64,000 bases of DNA from Sporosarcina ureae. GTDB taxonomy: Bacteria > Bacillota > Bacilli > Bacillales_A > Planococcaceae. The position numbers and the translations under genes were made by a program. This document shows, one piece after another, positions 52,853-62,656 of the stretch (position 1 is the first letter of the stretch; each line of letters begins with the position of its first letter). The stretch is from positions 1-64,000 of the forward strand of contig NZ_JARIEA010000045.1 of assembly GCF_029267015.1 (NCBI RefSeq), written 5' to 3'. The notes beneath the pieces are model-generated. The model saw nothing but the letters and a program-made list of their open reading frames with translations, was not told the origin of the DNA and made no database searches.

Positions 52853-54241
52853 TTACTTTGCCGTTTCCGTTGCTTCAAGCAAGGAACGGGCTTTATTGGA
52901 TGTTTCTTTATACTCTAGTGATGGAACAGAAGCTTCCACTATTCCAGCGCCTGCTTGAACATAAGCTTTACCGTCTTTGACAAGCATCGTGCGAATTGTG
53001 AGTGCGAAGTCGATATTACCATTCAAACCGATATAACCAATCGCCCCACCGTAAATTCCGCGATGCTGGTCTTCTAATTCATCAATCATATCCATAGCAG
53101 CCGTTTTTGGAGAGCCTGTTACAGTACCAGCAGGCATCGTGGCTTTTAATGCATCCAGTGCATGTAAGCCTGGAGCAAGGTCACCTATTACTTCAGAAAC
53201 TAAGTGCATGACGTGTTCATAGCGAACTGTCTCCAAATAATTCGCCACTTCAATTGTTTCTGGACGACAGATTTGCTGTAGTTCTTTCTTGCTCACTTCA
53301 ACTAACATATCGTGTTCGGATAGCTCTTTCGGATCATTGCGCAACTCCACTTCAAGTGCTTGATCTTCCGTTTGATCTCGACCTCTTCTGCGAGTTCCTG
53401 CAATAGGATTCGTTAATACTTGCTCTCCCGTAACACGCACTAGACTTTCAGGGGATGTTCCGATGACGGTATGATCTTCAAACTCCATGTAATACATATA
53501 CGGAGATGGATTACGTCGGCGTAGTTTACGATACAATGCGAATGGATCACCCGTAATATCCGCTTCCAAACGTCGTGACAAAACTACTTGTTCCGCCTGC
53601 CCTTCTTTAATTGCATCAATCACAGTCTGGACACGTCGTTCAAACTCTTCTTTTGATATGGCACAACGATAATCGGAAAGTGAAACACTATCTTCTTTAT
53701 CGACTGATCCATTAACGATCATATCTTCAATAGCGTCCAGGTCAGGGGATTCATACACGGGATTTATTTCTGTATGCAGTAATGTAACCTCATGTAATTC
53801 ATGATCATAGATGACAACTGTATCGTAAATATTGAAATAGACATCCGGAATCTGGAGATCATCTACTCCACGCTGTTCACCATTTCTTGCGGCTCCGTAT
53901 CCTACATAACCGACCGCACCACCCGTGAACGGGAATCCTGCATCTTCGGTAATACGCGGCATCAGTCGCTTCAGTAATGTATATAAATCTCCTTCATGCG
54001 TATACGTTTTATTCGTCGAGTAGACGATTTCTTCTACTACACCATCCCGACCCCGATAGGCTTTTTGAGGATTCAGTCCAATGAATGAATAACGCCCTGA
54101 TCCACCTGCTTGCGAAGAACTTTCCAGCAAGAACTTATGATTCCCTTTTAATCTTCTAAAAATCAATATCGGTGTTAAAGAATCTCCTTCAATCTTTCGT
54201 GTCGTTACTCGCAAGTTCTTCTGTTCTGTCATCATGTTCAT
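52853..54241 (-). CDS. trpE: Anthranilate synthase component I
   Basis: SPYMYYMEFEDHTVIGTSPESLV, PAGTVTGSPKTAAMDMIDELE. Confidence 0.97.
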   Translation of the reverse strand: MNMMTEQKNLRVTTRKIEGDSLTPILIFRRLKGNHKFLLESSSQAGGSGRYSFIGLNPQKAYRGRDGVVEEIVYSTNKTYTHEGDLYTLLKRLMPRITEDAGFPFTGGAVGYVGYGAARNGEQRGVDDLQIPDVYFNIYDTVVIYDHELHEVTLLHTEINPVYESPDLDAIEDMIVNGSVDKEDSVSLSDYRCAISKEEFERRVQTVIDAIKEGQAEQVVLSRRLEADITGDPFALYRKLRRRNPSPYMYYMEFEDHTVIGTSPESLVRVTGEQVLTNPIAGTRRRGRDQTEDQALEVELRNDPKELSEHDMLVEVSKKELQQICRPETIEVANYLETVRYEHVMHLVSEVIGDLAPGLHALDALKATMPAGTVTGSPKTAAMDMIDELEDQHRGIYGGAIGYIGLNGNIDFALTIRTMLVKDGKAYVQAGAGIVEASVPSLEYKETSNKARSLLEATETAK

Positions 54242-54269
54242 TCTCCTCTTCTCTATGGACTGCTGTGTA

Positions 54270-54615
54270 ATTTGTGTAATTAAATAGAAAAAGCCCTCTG
54301 CAAACAGAGCCAGTTAGCCTGTTGCAGAGGACGATTACGTAACCGCGTTGCCACCTCAAATTGAAGCACCGAAGCACTCCCACTTTATGTGTTTTCACAC
54401 TGCTCTTAACGCGAGCAAACGTCTGTTTTTTGTCAAAACAGCTGCCATAAGTCCATTCACGAACGCTGTGTATCAGTTTCCACCAGCCACTGACTCTCTA
54501 GGAAGCACATGCACTCGCTACTCTTCTTATTCATATCTTTTCACTATTCTCTTCTCTACTAACTGATCTCATCTGCCGAGGACGATTCCGCTACCGAAAC
54601 CTTCTGTCCCTTAGT
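54270..54615 (-). promoter_or_regulatory. T-box leader (Trp) upstream of trpE
   Basis: Reverse complement has AGGTGGCAACGCGG T-box, terminator CCTCTGCAA...TTTGCAGAGGGCTTTTTC, candidate UGG specifier in GTGAATGGACTT. Confidence 0.92.
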
Positions 54616-54718
54616 TATTACATTTATCTTAATATGCTGAATCTTTAATGTCAACAATTTCTTATAGGAAAAATGCTATAATTAGCTTATTGTGACAAGT
54701 GTGGGGAGGAGAGTCTTT

Positions 54719-55423
54719 ATGCGAATCAATAAATTTCTTAGCGGTGCAGGTATTGTATCTAGACGCGGGGCAGATCAATGGATTGCTGACGGTCGCGTTA
54801 AAATCAATGGTCAGCTCGCAGAACTCGGAAGTAAAGTTGAAGCAAGTGACCAAGTGGTTGTAGATGGCAAACTGGTTCAACAAGAAGAACAACTAGTGTA
54901 TATTGCACTCAATAAACCAGTAGGTATTACTAGTACGACAGAGCGCCATATTAAAGGAAATGTTGTAGACTTCATTAACCATCCACTGCGAATTTTTCAT
55001 ATCGGTCGATTGGATAAAGATTCAGATGGCTTACTGCTATTAACGAATGACGGTGATATCGTCAATGAAATCCTGCGTGAAGAACATGGACACGACAAAG
55101 AATATATCGTTACAGTCGATAGTCCAATTACCGCTTCTTTTATCTCACAAATGGAAAGCGGTGTGAAGATTCTCGACACCGTAACGAAACCTTGTACGGT
55201 GAAGAAACTAGGACCCAAAACTTTTTCCATTATCTTAACGCAAGGTCTAAATCGTCAAATCCGCAGAATGTGTGCAGCGCTTGGTTATCATATTCATCGC
55301 TTGCAACGGGTACGAATATTAAATATTGAACTGGGTGATCTACCTATTGGTGAATGGCGAGAACTGACTGATACAGAACGCAAGGAATTATTTAAGACCC
55401 TTCAGTATGAACCAAAAAGATAG
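54719..55423 (+). CDS. 16S rRNA pseudouridine synthase RsuA/RluB family
   Basis: S4 MRINKFLSGAGIVSRRGADQWI; GRLDKDSDGLLLLTNDG; GLNRQIRRMCAALGY. Confidence 0.95.
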   Translation: MRINKFLSGAGIVSRRGADQWIADGRVKINGQLAELGSKVEASDQVVVDGKLVQQEEQLVYIALNKPVGITSTTERHIKGNVVDFINHPLRIFHIGRLDKDSDGLLLLTNDGDIVNEILREEHGHDKEYIVTVDSPITASFISQMESGVKILDTVTKPCTVKKLGPKTFSIILTQGLNRQIRRMCAALGYHIHRLQRVRILNIELGDLPIGEWRELTDTERKELFKTLQYEPKR

Positions 55424-55665
55424 AAAGACTATGGAGGCTTCACGAAGCTTCCGTAGTCTTTTTTGCTACGTTAAATATCACACAACTTATGACACTTCCA
55501 ATAACCTATATATATTTCTCTTAATAACTAGTTCAAAACTCTCTCATTCATGTTATAATCGGACAGATAAAGTGTATACTTCCGCCTATTAGGTATTTCT
55601 ATATAACTTCACGACTCTCACACTAACAAGACACAGGACTATTCTATTTCCTATAACTACATTAA

Positions 55666-58101
55666 ATGAAAGGATGTGCCTTTATGCCGTTACATACTCC
55701 TAGTATTTCTCCATATCTGTCTACACTGCTTGATGAGAAATTCTGTATATCCCTTATCGACTTAAGTGGTCGTCTAACCTATGTAAACCAAAACTTTTGT
55801 GAGTTGACGGGTTATGACGAAGACGAATTAATCGGCAGAACATGGGGAAAGTTGAATAGGGGAATCTCTACTGAAGATACGCTTTATATGCTTGCAGAAC
55901 ACTTTATGCATGATACCGTCTATCAAGAAGCGATTCAGATTTTTTCCAAGTCCGGTACAGTGCACTGGTTGGATATCACCATTGTTCCTATTTATGATAC
56001 CGCTGGAAACTTAACAAATTATCTTTCACTTGATATTGACGTGACTGGATCCAAGCTCGTATCTAACGAGTACGCTAAAACACGTACCGACTTGCAAAAT
56101 TTCAAATACGCACTGGACGAATCGGCAGTAGTCGTCATCACCAATCCACAAGGCGTTATTACTTACGTCAATAACCGCTTCTGCACACTTTCGGAGTATT
56201 CACGTAAGGAATTGATCGGCAAGACACATCGGGTAGTTAATTCAGGTACACATCCTAAATGTTTCTTTGCGAATATGTGGGAAACGATTCAGTCCGGTCA
56301 AGTATGGAGGGGGATCATCCGCAATAAATCAAAGTCCGGAAATTTGTATTGGGTTCACACGACGATCGTTCCGTTCATCGGCTCAGATGGCAAGCCTTTT
56401 CAATACATTTCCATACGCCAAGATGTAACATTACAGATGGAAGCGGAAAAATCACTAGAATTGGCATTAAAAAATGATTTTAGTTTGACTGTGAAAAATC
56501 TTCAAAATGCTATTTTTAAATACTGTTTTAATGAAAATAATCAAATTACTATAACTTTACTAGAAGGAAAAGTAATTGAACAGTTAGGAATTACTGCGGA
56601 TACTCTAAACCAATTCGTATTGGATAAGAAATTTAATTTTTCTACATTTAAGCGACAACTTTTAGGCGCTCTACTCGGCCGCGTTGCACAGTTTGAAATT
56701 GACTATCAATCTAGAACCTTCCTCGTTTACCTGTCCCCTATTTTCGAAGGGGAAAATGTAATCGAAGTTGTAGGTACCGCTAGCGATATTACAGACCGCA
56801 AAGAAGCTGAACGTTTAGTAGAACATATGGCATTTCACGATCATCTAACCGGCTTGCCAAATAGACGATTATTAAAACAAACTGTCGAAGACCTCATCGA
56901 GACCCGATTACACAACCGAGAATCGTTCGCTTTGCTTTATATGGATTTAGATCGATTTAAGAATATCAATGATTCTATGGGACATTATATTGGAGATCAA
57001 TTGCTTAAAGCAGTTGGAACAAGATTGCAAACGCTCGTCAGACAAAATGATTTAGTCGGACGACTTAGTGGTGATGAGTTTCTTATACTATGTTCTTCCA
57101 CGACAAAACAAGGAGCACAAATGGTTGCCCAGCGAATTGTCAATGAAGTATCGAAGTCTTTCCTCATCGAAAACTTGGAGATATTTATCGCACCAAGTAT
57201 CGGGATCAGTATGTTTCCTGAGGACGGCGCACAATATGATACGCTGCTCCGAAATGCAGACTCCGCTATGTATTTAGCAAAGCAATCAGGTAAGAGTACC
57301 TATCAGTTTTTCACAGAAGAATTATATAAAGATCTAATGGAACGAACATTGATTGAGATGGAATTACGTCAAGTTCTTCACAAAAAGGAATTGTCGCTAC
57401 ATTATCAACCACAATTTGAATTTGATACTGGAAATATGATTGGCGTAGAGGCTTTGGTCCGTTGGCAGCATCCTTCGCGCGGAACAATATCACCAGGACA
57501 ATTCATTCCGATAGCAGAAGAAACTGGAATGATTCTTCCTATTGGTTTATGGGTGCTTGAAACGGCTTGTAAACAAGCTAAAGAATGGCAAGACCTCGGT
57601 TACACTTCTCTTTTAATGAGTGTCAACGTTTCATTACGTCAGTTTAAGAGTATTAGTTTTGTGGCGGATGTCAAAGATACTCTTCATAAAACCGGTCTGC
57701 AAGCCCGTTATTTAAATATCGAAATAACGGAAAGTATGACTTCTGACGTGGATTATTGCCAAAACATATTACAAGAGCTGCGAGATATCGGTATTAAGAT
57801 TAGTATCGATGATTTCGGCACAGGCTATTCTTCATTAAGTTATTTGTCCAGGTTCCCTTTAACGCATCTGAAGATTGACCAATCGTTTGTACGGGAGCTG
57901 AGTACCAATTCGTTGATCGTAAAAGCTATTATCGACTTAGCTAAGAACTTACACTTACGGGTGATTGCTGAAGGGGTAGAAACTTACGAACAAGCTGAAT
58001 TTCTCAAGACACTCAACTGTGATGAAGCGCAAGGTTTCTTATATTCTAGACCTGTGCCTCCTGACGAACTATTACTGTTATTACAAGATATACAAACCTA
58101 G
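55666..58101 (+). CDS. PAS-PAS-GGDEF-EAL c-di-GMP signalling protein
   Basis: PAS motifs, LVGRLSGDEFLIL, GVEALVRWQHPSRG, DDFGTGYSSLSYL. Confidence 0.95.
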   Translation: MKGCAFMPLHTPSISPYLSTLLDEKFCISLIDLSGRLTYVNQNFCELTGYDEDELIGRTWGKLNRGISTEDTLYMLAEHFMHDTVYQEAIQIFSKSGTVHWLDITIVPIYDTAGNLTNYLSLDIDVTGSKLVSNEYAKTRTDLQNFKYALDESAVVVITNPQGVITYVNNRFCTLSEYSRKELIGKTHRVVNSGTHPKCFFANMWETIQSGQVWRGIIRNKSKSGNLYWVHTTIVPFIGSDGKPFQYISIRQDVTLQMEAEKSLELALKNDFSLTVKNLQNAIFKYCFNENNQITITLLEGKVIEQLGITADTLNQFVLDKKFNFSTFKRQLLGALLGRVAQFEIDYQSRTFLVYLSPIFEGENVIEVVGTASDITDRKEAERLVEHMAFHDHLTGLPNRRLLKQTVEDLIETRLHNRESFALLYMDLDRFKNINDSMGHYIGDQLLKAVGTRLQTLVRQNDLVGRLSGDEFLILCSSTTKQGAQMVAQRIVNEVSKSFLIENLEIFIAPSIGISMFPEDGAQYDTLLRNADSAMYLAKQSGKSTYQFFTEELYKDLMERTLIEMELRQVLHKKELSLHYQPQFEFDTGNMIGVEALVRWQHPSRGTISPGQFIPIAEETGMILPIGLWVLETACKQAKEWQDLGYTSLLMSVNVSLRQFKSISFVADVKDTLHKTGLQARYLNIEITESMTSDVDYCQNILQELRDIGIKISIDDFGTGYSSLSYLSRFPLTHLKIDQSFVRELSTNSLIVKAIIDLAKNLHLRVIAEGVETYEQAEFLKTLNCDEAQGFLYSRPVPPDELLLLLQDIQT

Positions 58102-58102
58102 C

Positions 58103-58137
58103 ATGAGCCGGCTGACTTTCATCTGCCGGCTCTTTTT
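58103..58137 (+). terminator. Terminator after GGDEF-EAL gene
   Basis: GAGCCGGC...GCCGGCTCTTTTT. Confidence 0.88.
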
Positions 58138-58278
58138 ATTATGAAAAATGATATCTGAACTCTTTTTCTTCAGGTAATTGCAAGAATTATTATTCTTTAT
58201 ATTCGTTTCATGCTATAGTTTTCTTTATATTTTAATTTTTCATCATACATAGACAAGTCTTTACAGGGAGAGATGTGA

Positions 58279-59580
58279 ATGAGCACTAATCAAATGCGGC
58301 ACTCCATTACCGCATTGGCAGGATTTCAATGGTTGTTCTTTATGTTCGCTAATACAGTTGTAATTCCGATCTCAGTTGGTACTGCTTTTGAGCTTGAGCA
58401 GATTGAAATCGTTTCGGCAATACAACGTTCCTTTATTTTTACAGGATTTGCTTGTTTACTGCAAGGAGCATTTGGACACCGCTTGGCGTTGTTAGAAGGT
58501 CAATCAGGCTTATGGTGGGGTGTCGTGCTCAGCTTGGCAGGGACTGCGAGCGCTATGGGTTTAAGTTTAACGACTGTTGGAGGTAGTATTGCAGTCGGCG
58601 CCATGATTTCTGGTGTATTGGTAGCTATTCTTGGGACGCTCGGCATGGGAGAAATTCTCAAAAAGTGGTTCACGCCCACTGTGATGTTCGTATTTCTATT
58701 GCTGCTTGCCAATCAATTGATCACGATCTTCCTAAAAGGAATGATTGGTCTAAATGATGGAAATTTCATCAGCCTGTCAACGACTCTATTTTCATTTGCT
58801 CTAGCAGGTCTGACGATTCTAGTTCATGTGAAAGGAAAAGGAATCATCAGCAGCTTGAATTTACTTATTGGTATGACAGTCGGATGGATCGGTGCCACAC
58901 TGTTTTTCCCACAAGAAGCCACTGAAACGATCAAAGCCACTCCATTTATTCAATGGTTTCCTTGGGGTGAGCCTACACTGGAAATCGGCATCGTTATCAC
59001 GGTGGTCATTACGGGCTTGTTGAACACGACCAATACCATTGCCACACTAAAAGGTGCGGAAGATATATATGAAAAAGAAACTACTAAGAGACAGTATAAA
59101 ACTTCCTTCTTCATCACGGGAGTATTGAATATTGGAGCCGGAGCATTAGGTCTCGTACCATATGCGCCTTACGCTTCATCAATCGGCTTTCTACAATCTA
59201 CTGGAATAAAAGACAGAGCTCCATTTTTCATCGGCTCTATACTGTTCATTGTCCTTGGACTGGTACCGCCACTCAGTGCATTTTTCTCTACTATCCCACA
59301 AAGTGTAGGAAACACCGTGTTATTTGTGGCATATTTGCAGCTATTCCGTTCGGCTTTGCGTAATGTGGAAGGTTTGACGTTTGAACCTAAAAACATTTAT
59401 CGCGTCGCATTGCCTGCGCTTCTCGGGTTGTCGATCATGACATTACCAGCCGCAGTGTTCTCTTCTCTTCCAGAACTCTTACAACCACTTCTTTCTAGTG
59501 GCTTACTAGTAGGTATCTTGGCAGCACTCGTGATGGAGTTAATCTTCTGGACTGGTCAACGATTCAGCCATGTTATATGA
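58279..59580 (+). CDS. NCS2-family xanthine/uracil permease-like transporter
   Basis: 12-TM NCS2 pattern; GFQWLFFMFANTVVIPISVG, GLNDGNFISLSTT. Confidence 0.82.
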   Translation: MSTNQMRHSITALAGFQWLFFMFANTVVIPISVGTAFELEQIEIVSAIQRSFIFTGFACLLQGAFGHRLALLEGQSGLWWGVVLSLAGTASAMGLSLTTVGGSIAVGAMISGVLVAILGTLGMGEILKKWFTPTVMFVFLLLLANQLITIFLKGMIGLNDGNFISLSTTLFSFALAGLTILVHVKGKGIISSLNLLIGMTVGWIGATLFFPQEATETIKATPFIQWFPWGEPTLEIGIVITVVITGLLNTTNTIATLKGAEDIYEKETTKRQYKTSFFITGVLNIGAGALGLVPYAPYASSIGFLQSTGIKDRAPFFIGSILFIVLGLVPPLSAFFSTIPQSVGNTVLFVAYLQLFRSALRNVEGLTFEPKNIYRVALPALLGLSIMTLPAAVFSSLPELLQPLLSSGLLVGILAALVMELIFWTGQRFSHVI

Positions 59581-59585
59581 ATATG

Positions 59586-59620
59586 CAAACAGCCCTCATC
59601 TCATAGATTAGGGCTGTTTG
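59586..59620. terminator. Bidirectional terminator
   Basis: CAAACAGCCCT...AGGGCTGTTTG. Confidence 0.85.
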
Positions 59621-60252
59621 TATGTATACACTAAGAAGCGCTCTGCTTTATCATGGAGTTGCAAATGTGTAATAGGTATCTCTGCTATTTTCTCGAATGA
59701 CTGATGGCGATGAAGGAAATAGACATACTCATCAGTCGGATAATATAAAATGATTTCTATGGCACGTGGTGAGTATTCTGCTGATTTTAGAATTCGCTGA
59801 ACTACAGACCGAAATATATCAAGAGAGAATGGATTAAAGAAGTAGAACGTTACAGCTTCTGCCGGAATGATATAGTTCTCCGCTATACAGCATTCAAATG
59901 TAATGGAACCAGGTCTCTTAGGAAACGCTTGTCGGTACTCCATTAAGTTGGTCATGGCATCTCGGTGTAACACACTATTCATTTCAATACCTATCGTGTC
60001 TAAGCAAAAAAGATGATTCACGTAAAATGGGACTCTTCCTTTTCCGCATCCAAAGTCGATCAAGCTCCCGTCTTTCAGCAAATCATGGTGGGTAAATAAA
60101 TAATCTAGCATCTCGTAAGGCGTCGCTTCATAACGATTATAATGTGATGATTGATGAATCCACTCACGAACGCCAAGTGTTTTGATGTGCAAGCGTTTAT
60201 CCATAGACTGCTCTAGCATTTCTCTATCCCCTTTCCTTAGGTACACATTCAA
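59608..60252 (-). CDS. SAM-dependent methyltransferase
   Basis: LLKDGSLIDFGCGKGRVPFYVNHLF motif I; start may be internal (MLEQSMDKR). Confidence 0.82.
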   Translation of the reverse strand: MNVYLRKGDREMLEQSMDKRLHIKTLGVREWIHQSSHYNRYEATPYEMLDYLFTHHDLLKDGSLIDFGCGKGRVPFYVNHLFCLDTIGIEMNSVLHRDAMTNLMEYRQAFPKRPGSITFECCIAENYIIPAEAVTFYFFNPFSLDIFRSVVQRILKSAEYSPRAIEIILYYPTDEYVYFLHRHQSFEKIAEIPITHLQLHDKAERFLVYTYKQP

Positions 60253-60267
60253 GAAAACCTCGGCATA

Positions 60268-61839
60268 TTACTCATGCCGAGGTTCATCGGGAACGACGAT
60301 GGTCTTATTGCGTCCTGTACGTTTGGCATCATACAGACTTTGATCCGCCAACTCGATTAGACGCGCTGGATGATTTGCATGCAGTGGATAAGCAGCGACA
60401 CCAGCTGATATCGTGATCACTTCACCACAAGGACTGATAGTGTCCTCCAGTTTTTCACGAAGCCGTTCCGCTGTCAAATAGGCCGTGACCTTGTCTGCTT
60501 TCGGTAAAAGAATGACGAATTCTTCTCCACCGAAACGACAACAAATATCTCGATCGCGAACCGTTCGTTGCATGAAGTCAGCTAAATAGATCAATACTTC
60601 GTCACCAACTGAATGACCATAACGATCATTGACACGCTTAAACTTGTCTATATCGAAAATAATGAAAGCGAATGGTATGTCATCAGCAACCCATTGTGAC
60701 ATGAGGTTATTCATGGTTCGACGATTGGTTAACTTCGTCAGTGGATCTGTTGTTGATTCATGTATAAAATAGTTTATCTCTTTTTTAAAGTAATCTAAAC
60801 TATTCAACACGGCTCCTTTTAACTGCCTTGCTTCATAGTACCAATCTGAGACACTTTCCATTTTTTCTTTTTGATCTGATTCTATACTGCTTTCCGTATA
60901 ATATGCTAACCTTTGAAGCGGTAAGGCAATCTTTCTTGAAAAATACCTAACAAGAATTAATGACAGGAGTAGTAACGGCAATGATTTCCATACCATCTCT
61001 ATCACCATGTCCTTGGCTGGTGCAACGGAAGTATCTAGTCGTCTCTGAGATACGATTCCCCAATCAGCAATTGGTAGATATGCGTATCCTGCCAACATCG
61101 GTATTCCTTTCGTGTTAACCAGTTCCAAAGAACCACTATTTCCACTACTTACCTTTTGAACAACGACATTACTAGACACATTATCTTTTAAACGTTCTTC
61201 AAGCTGATGGTAAATCAATTTGCCTTCCGTATCCACCACATATACATAGGAGCCATCATCATAAAAATGATCTCCCAGAATTCGTTCCAACACGTTCGGC
61301 TTATGGAGATAGATAGCACCACCTAAAAATCCTTTATACTCCTGATCCACTATTAATGGGACACTGATAAAAACGATTAGTTCACCAGTGATTCCTACGT
61401 AAGGTGGCGATATAGTAGGCTTTTTCTCTTTAATAGCTTGTTGCGCACCGAATGATGTTAACTTTTTCCCAAGTAGGTCTAGACTTGGTGGAGATACACC
61501 TAGTACAACACCTTCTTCAGAAGAAACAGCAACCGAATTGAATGTACTTGTCTGCTGCCTGACACGCTCTGCTATTTGATTTAACTGCGGTTGTGCTTTT
61601 GAATCGTCTAGAAGAGGCAGTACTTCTATCGCATTAGTTTCAAGTGTTTTTAACGTATCACGCAAAAAGGCATCAGTAGTAGATGACAACTTCTTGGCAT
61701 ATGCGTAGTTCGTTTCCAAGGTCGAGTCTATCAAGGTTTGCTTGTTTACACGATAGCCAACAGTAGTACTAGTTAGAAACGTTACAACGATAGCCAAGGT
61801 TGCTACGACTTGAATTAAACTTTTCAAGGACCATCTCAT
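60268..61839 (-). CDS. Cache-domain GGDEF diguanylate cyclase
   Basis: N-terminal TM, extracellular Cache-like domain, TM, RDRDICCRFGGEEFVILLP (RxxD I-site + GGEEF). Confidence 0.94.
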   Translation of the reverse strand: MRWSLKSLIQVVATLAIVVTFLTSTTVGYRVNKQTLIDSTLETNYAYAKKLSSTTDAFLRDTLKTLETNAIEVLPLLDDSKAQPQLNQIAERVRQQTSTFNSVAVSSEEGVVLGVSPPSLDLLGKKLTSFGAQQAIKEKKPTISPPYVGITGELIVFISVPLIVDQEYKGFLGGAIYLHKPNVLERILGDHFYDDGSYVYVVDTEGKLIYHQLEERLKDNVSSNVVVQKVSSGNSGSLELVNTKGIPMLAGYAYLPIADWGIVSQRRLDTSVAPAKDMVIEMVWKSLPLLLLSLILVRYFSRKIALPLQRLAYYTESSIESDQKEKMESVSDWYYEARQLKGAVLNSLDYFKKEINYFIHESTTDPLTKLTNRRTMNNLMSQWVADDIPFAFIIFDIDKFKRVNDRYGHSVGDEVLIYLADFMQRTVRDRDICCRFGGEEFVILLPKADKVTAYLTAERLREKLEDTISPCGEVITISAGVAAYPLHANHPARLIELADQSLYDAKRTGRNKTIVVPDEPRHE

Positions 61840-61966
61840 CTATCTTCTAATCCCCTTTCCTCTATGCTACTATTATATCATAAAGGAAGGAAAAGGTAAT
61901 GAGGTGTTTTAATTCAAAACGTCCAAAGCGTTAAGTAATTTGAACATAATATACTATATGAAAACG

Positions 61967-62584
61967 TTAATATGAGATACCGACTCTATATCCTATATCT
62001 TCTCCCTTACATAATTCATCATAAGCAAATGCAGCCGTATCTCCAGTAGAGATCTTCGCTCCATCTATCGGCAAGTAATTTCTTTCTGTTCGGTAATCCC
62101 CAACCGCCTCTCCATCAGGTAAATAAGTAGGACAAACTATTGTCCAATCCAAGCCCGAATTTTGCAACATAGTAAATACTTTATGGTGTTCTTCTGCTGC
62201 AAATGTCAATTTGCGATGAGATTCATTCGATTGATAGCGTAACTTCGACGGTTCTGTTCTACTTTCTAATATACCCGCCGTACCGATCGTGACAATTCTT
62301 AGGATTTGATGTTCTTGCATTCCTTCTATAATAGCTGGTATCGCTTCTGTAAGTGTTGTGGTTTTATCAGTGCCAAGAGCACTCACGACTGCTTCAGCAC
62401 CTACCAACGCATTTTTCACTGCAGTCGAATCACGTACGTCACCTTTAATAATGGTTAGGTTTTCTTGCGCTTCACACTTCTCTGGTGACCGAACAAATAC
62501 CGTTACCAAATGACCGTCAGCTAATGCGTGACGGACTATTTCGCTACCCGTACGTCCTGTTGCTCCAAAAACGACTATTTTCAT
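61967..62584 (-). CDS. NAD(P)-binding NmrA/SDR-like protein
   Basis: MKIVVFGATGRTGSEIVRHALADGHLVTVFVRSPEK. Confidence 0.9.
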   Translation of the reverse strand: MKIVVFGATGRTGSEIVRHALADGHLVTVFVRSPEKCEAQENLTIIKGDVRDSTAVKNALVGAEAVVSALGTDKTTTLTEAIPAIIEGMQEHQILRIVTIGTAGILESRTEPSKLRYQSNESHRKLTFAAEEHHKVFTMLQNSGLDWTIVCPTYLPDGEAVGDYRTERNYLPIDGAKISTGDTAAFAYDELCKGEDIGYRVGISY

Positions 62585-62656
62585 TTGTTATTCCTCCCGT
62601 TACTTTCAAGAACTCGTTTTATTTACGCTATTATATGATTTGCTATCACATACTAC

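Noticed and set aside
54348-54566. 72-aa plus-strand ORF
   Set aside because: Lies within the Trp T-box leader, which explains the sequence.
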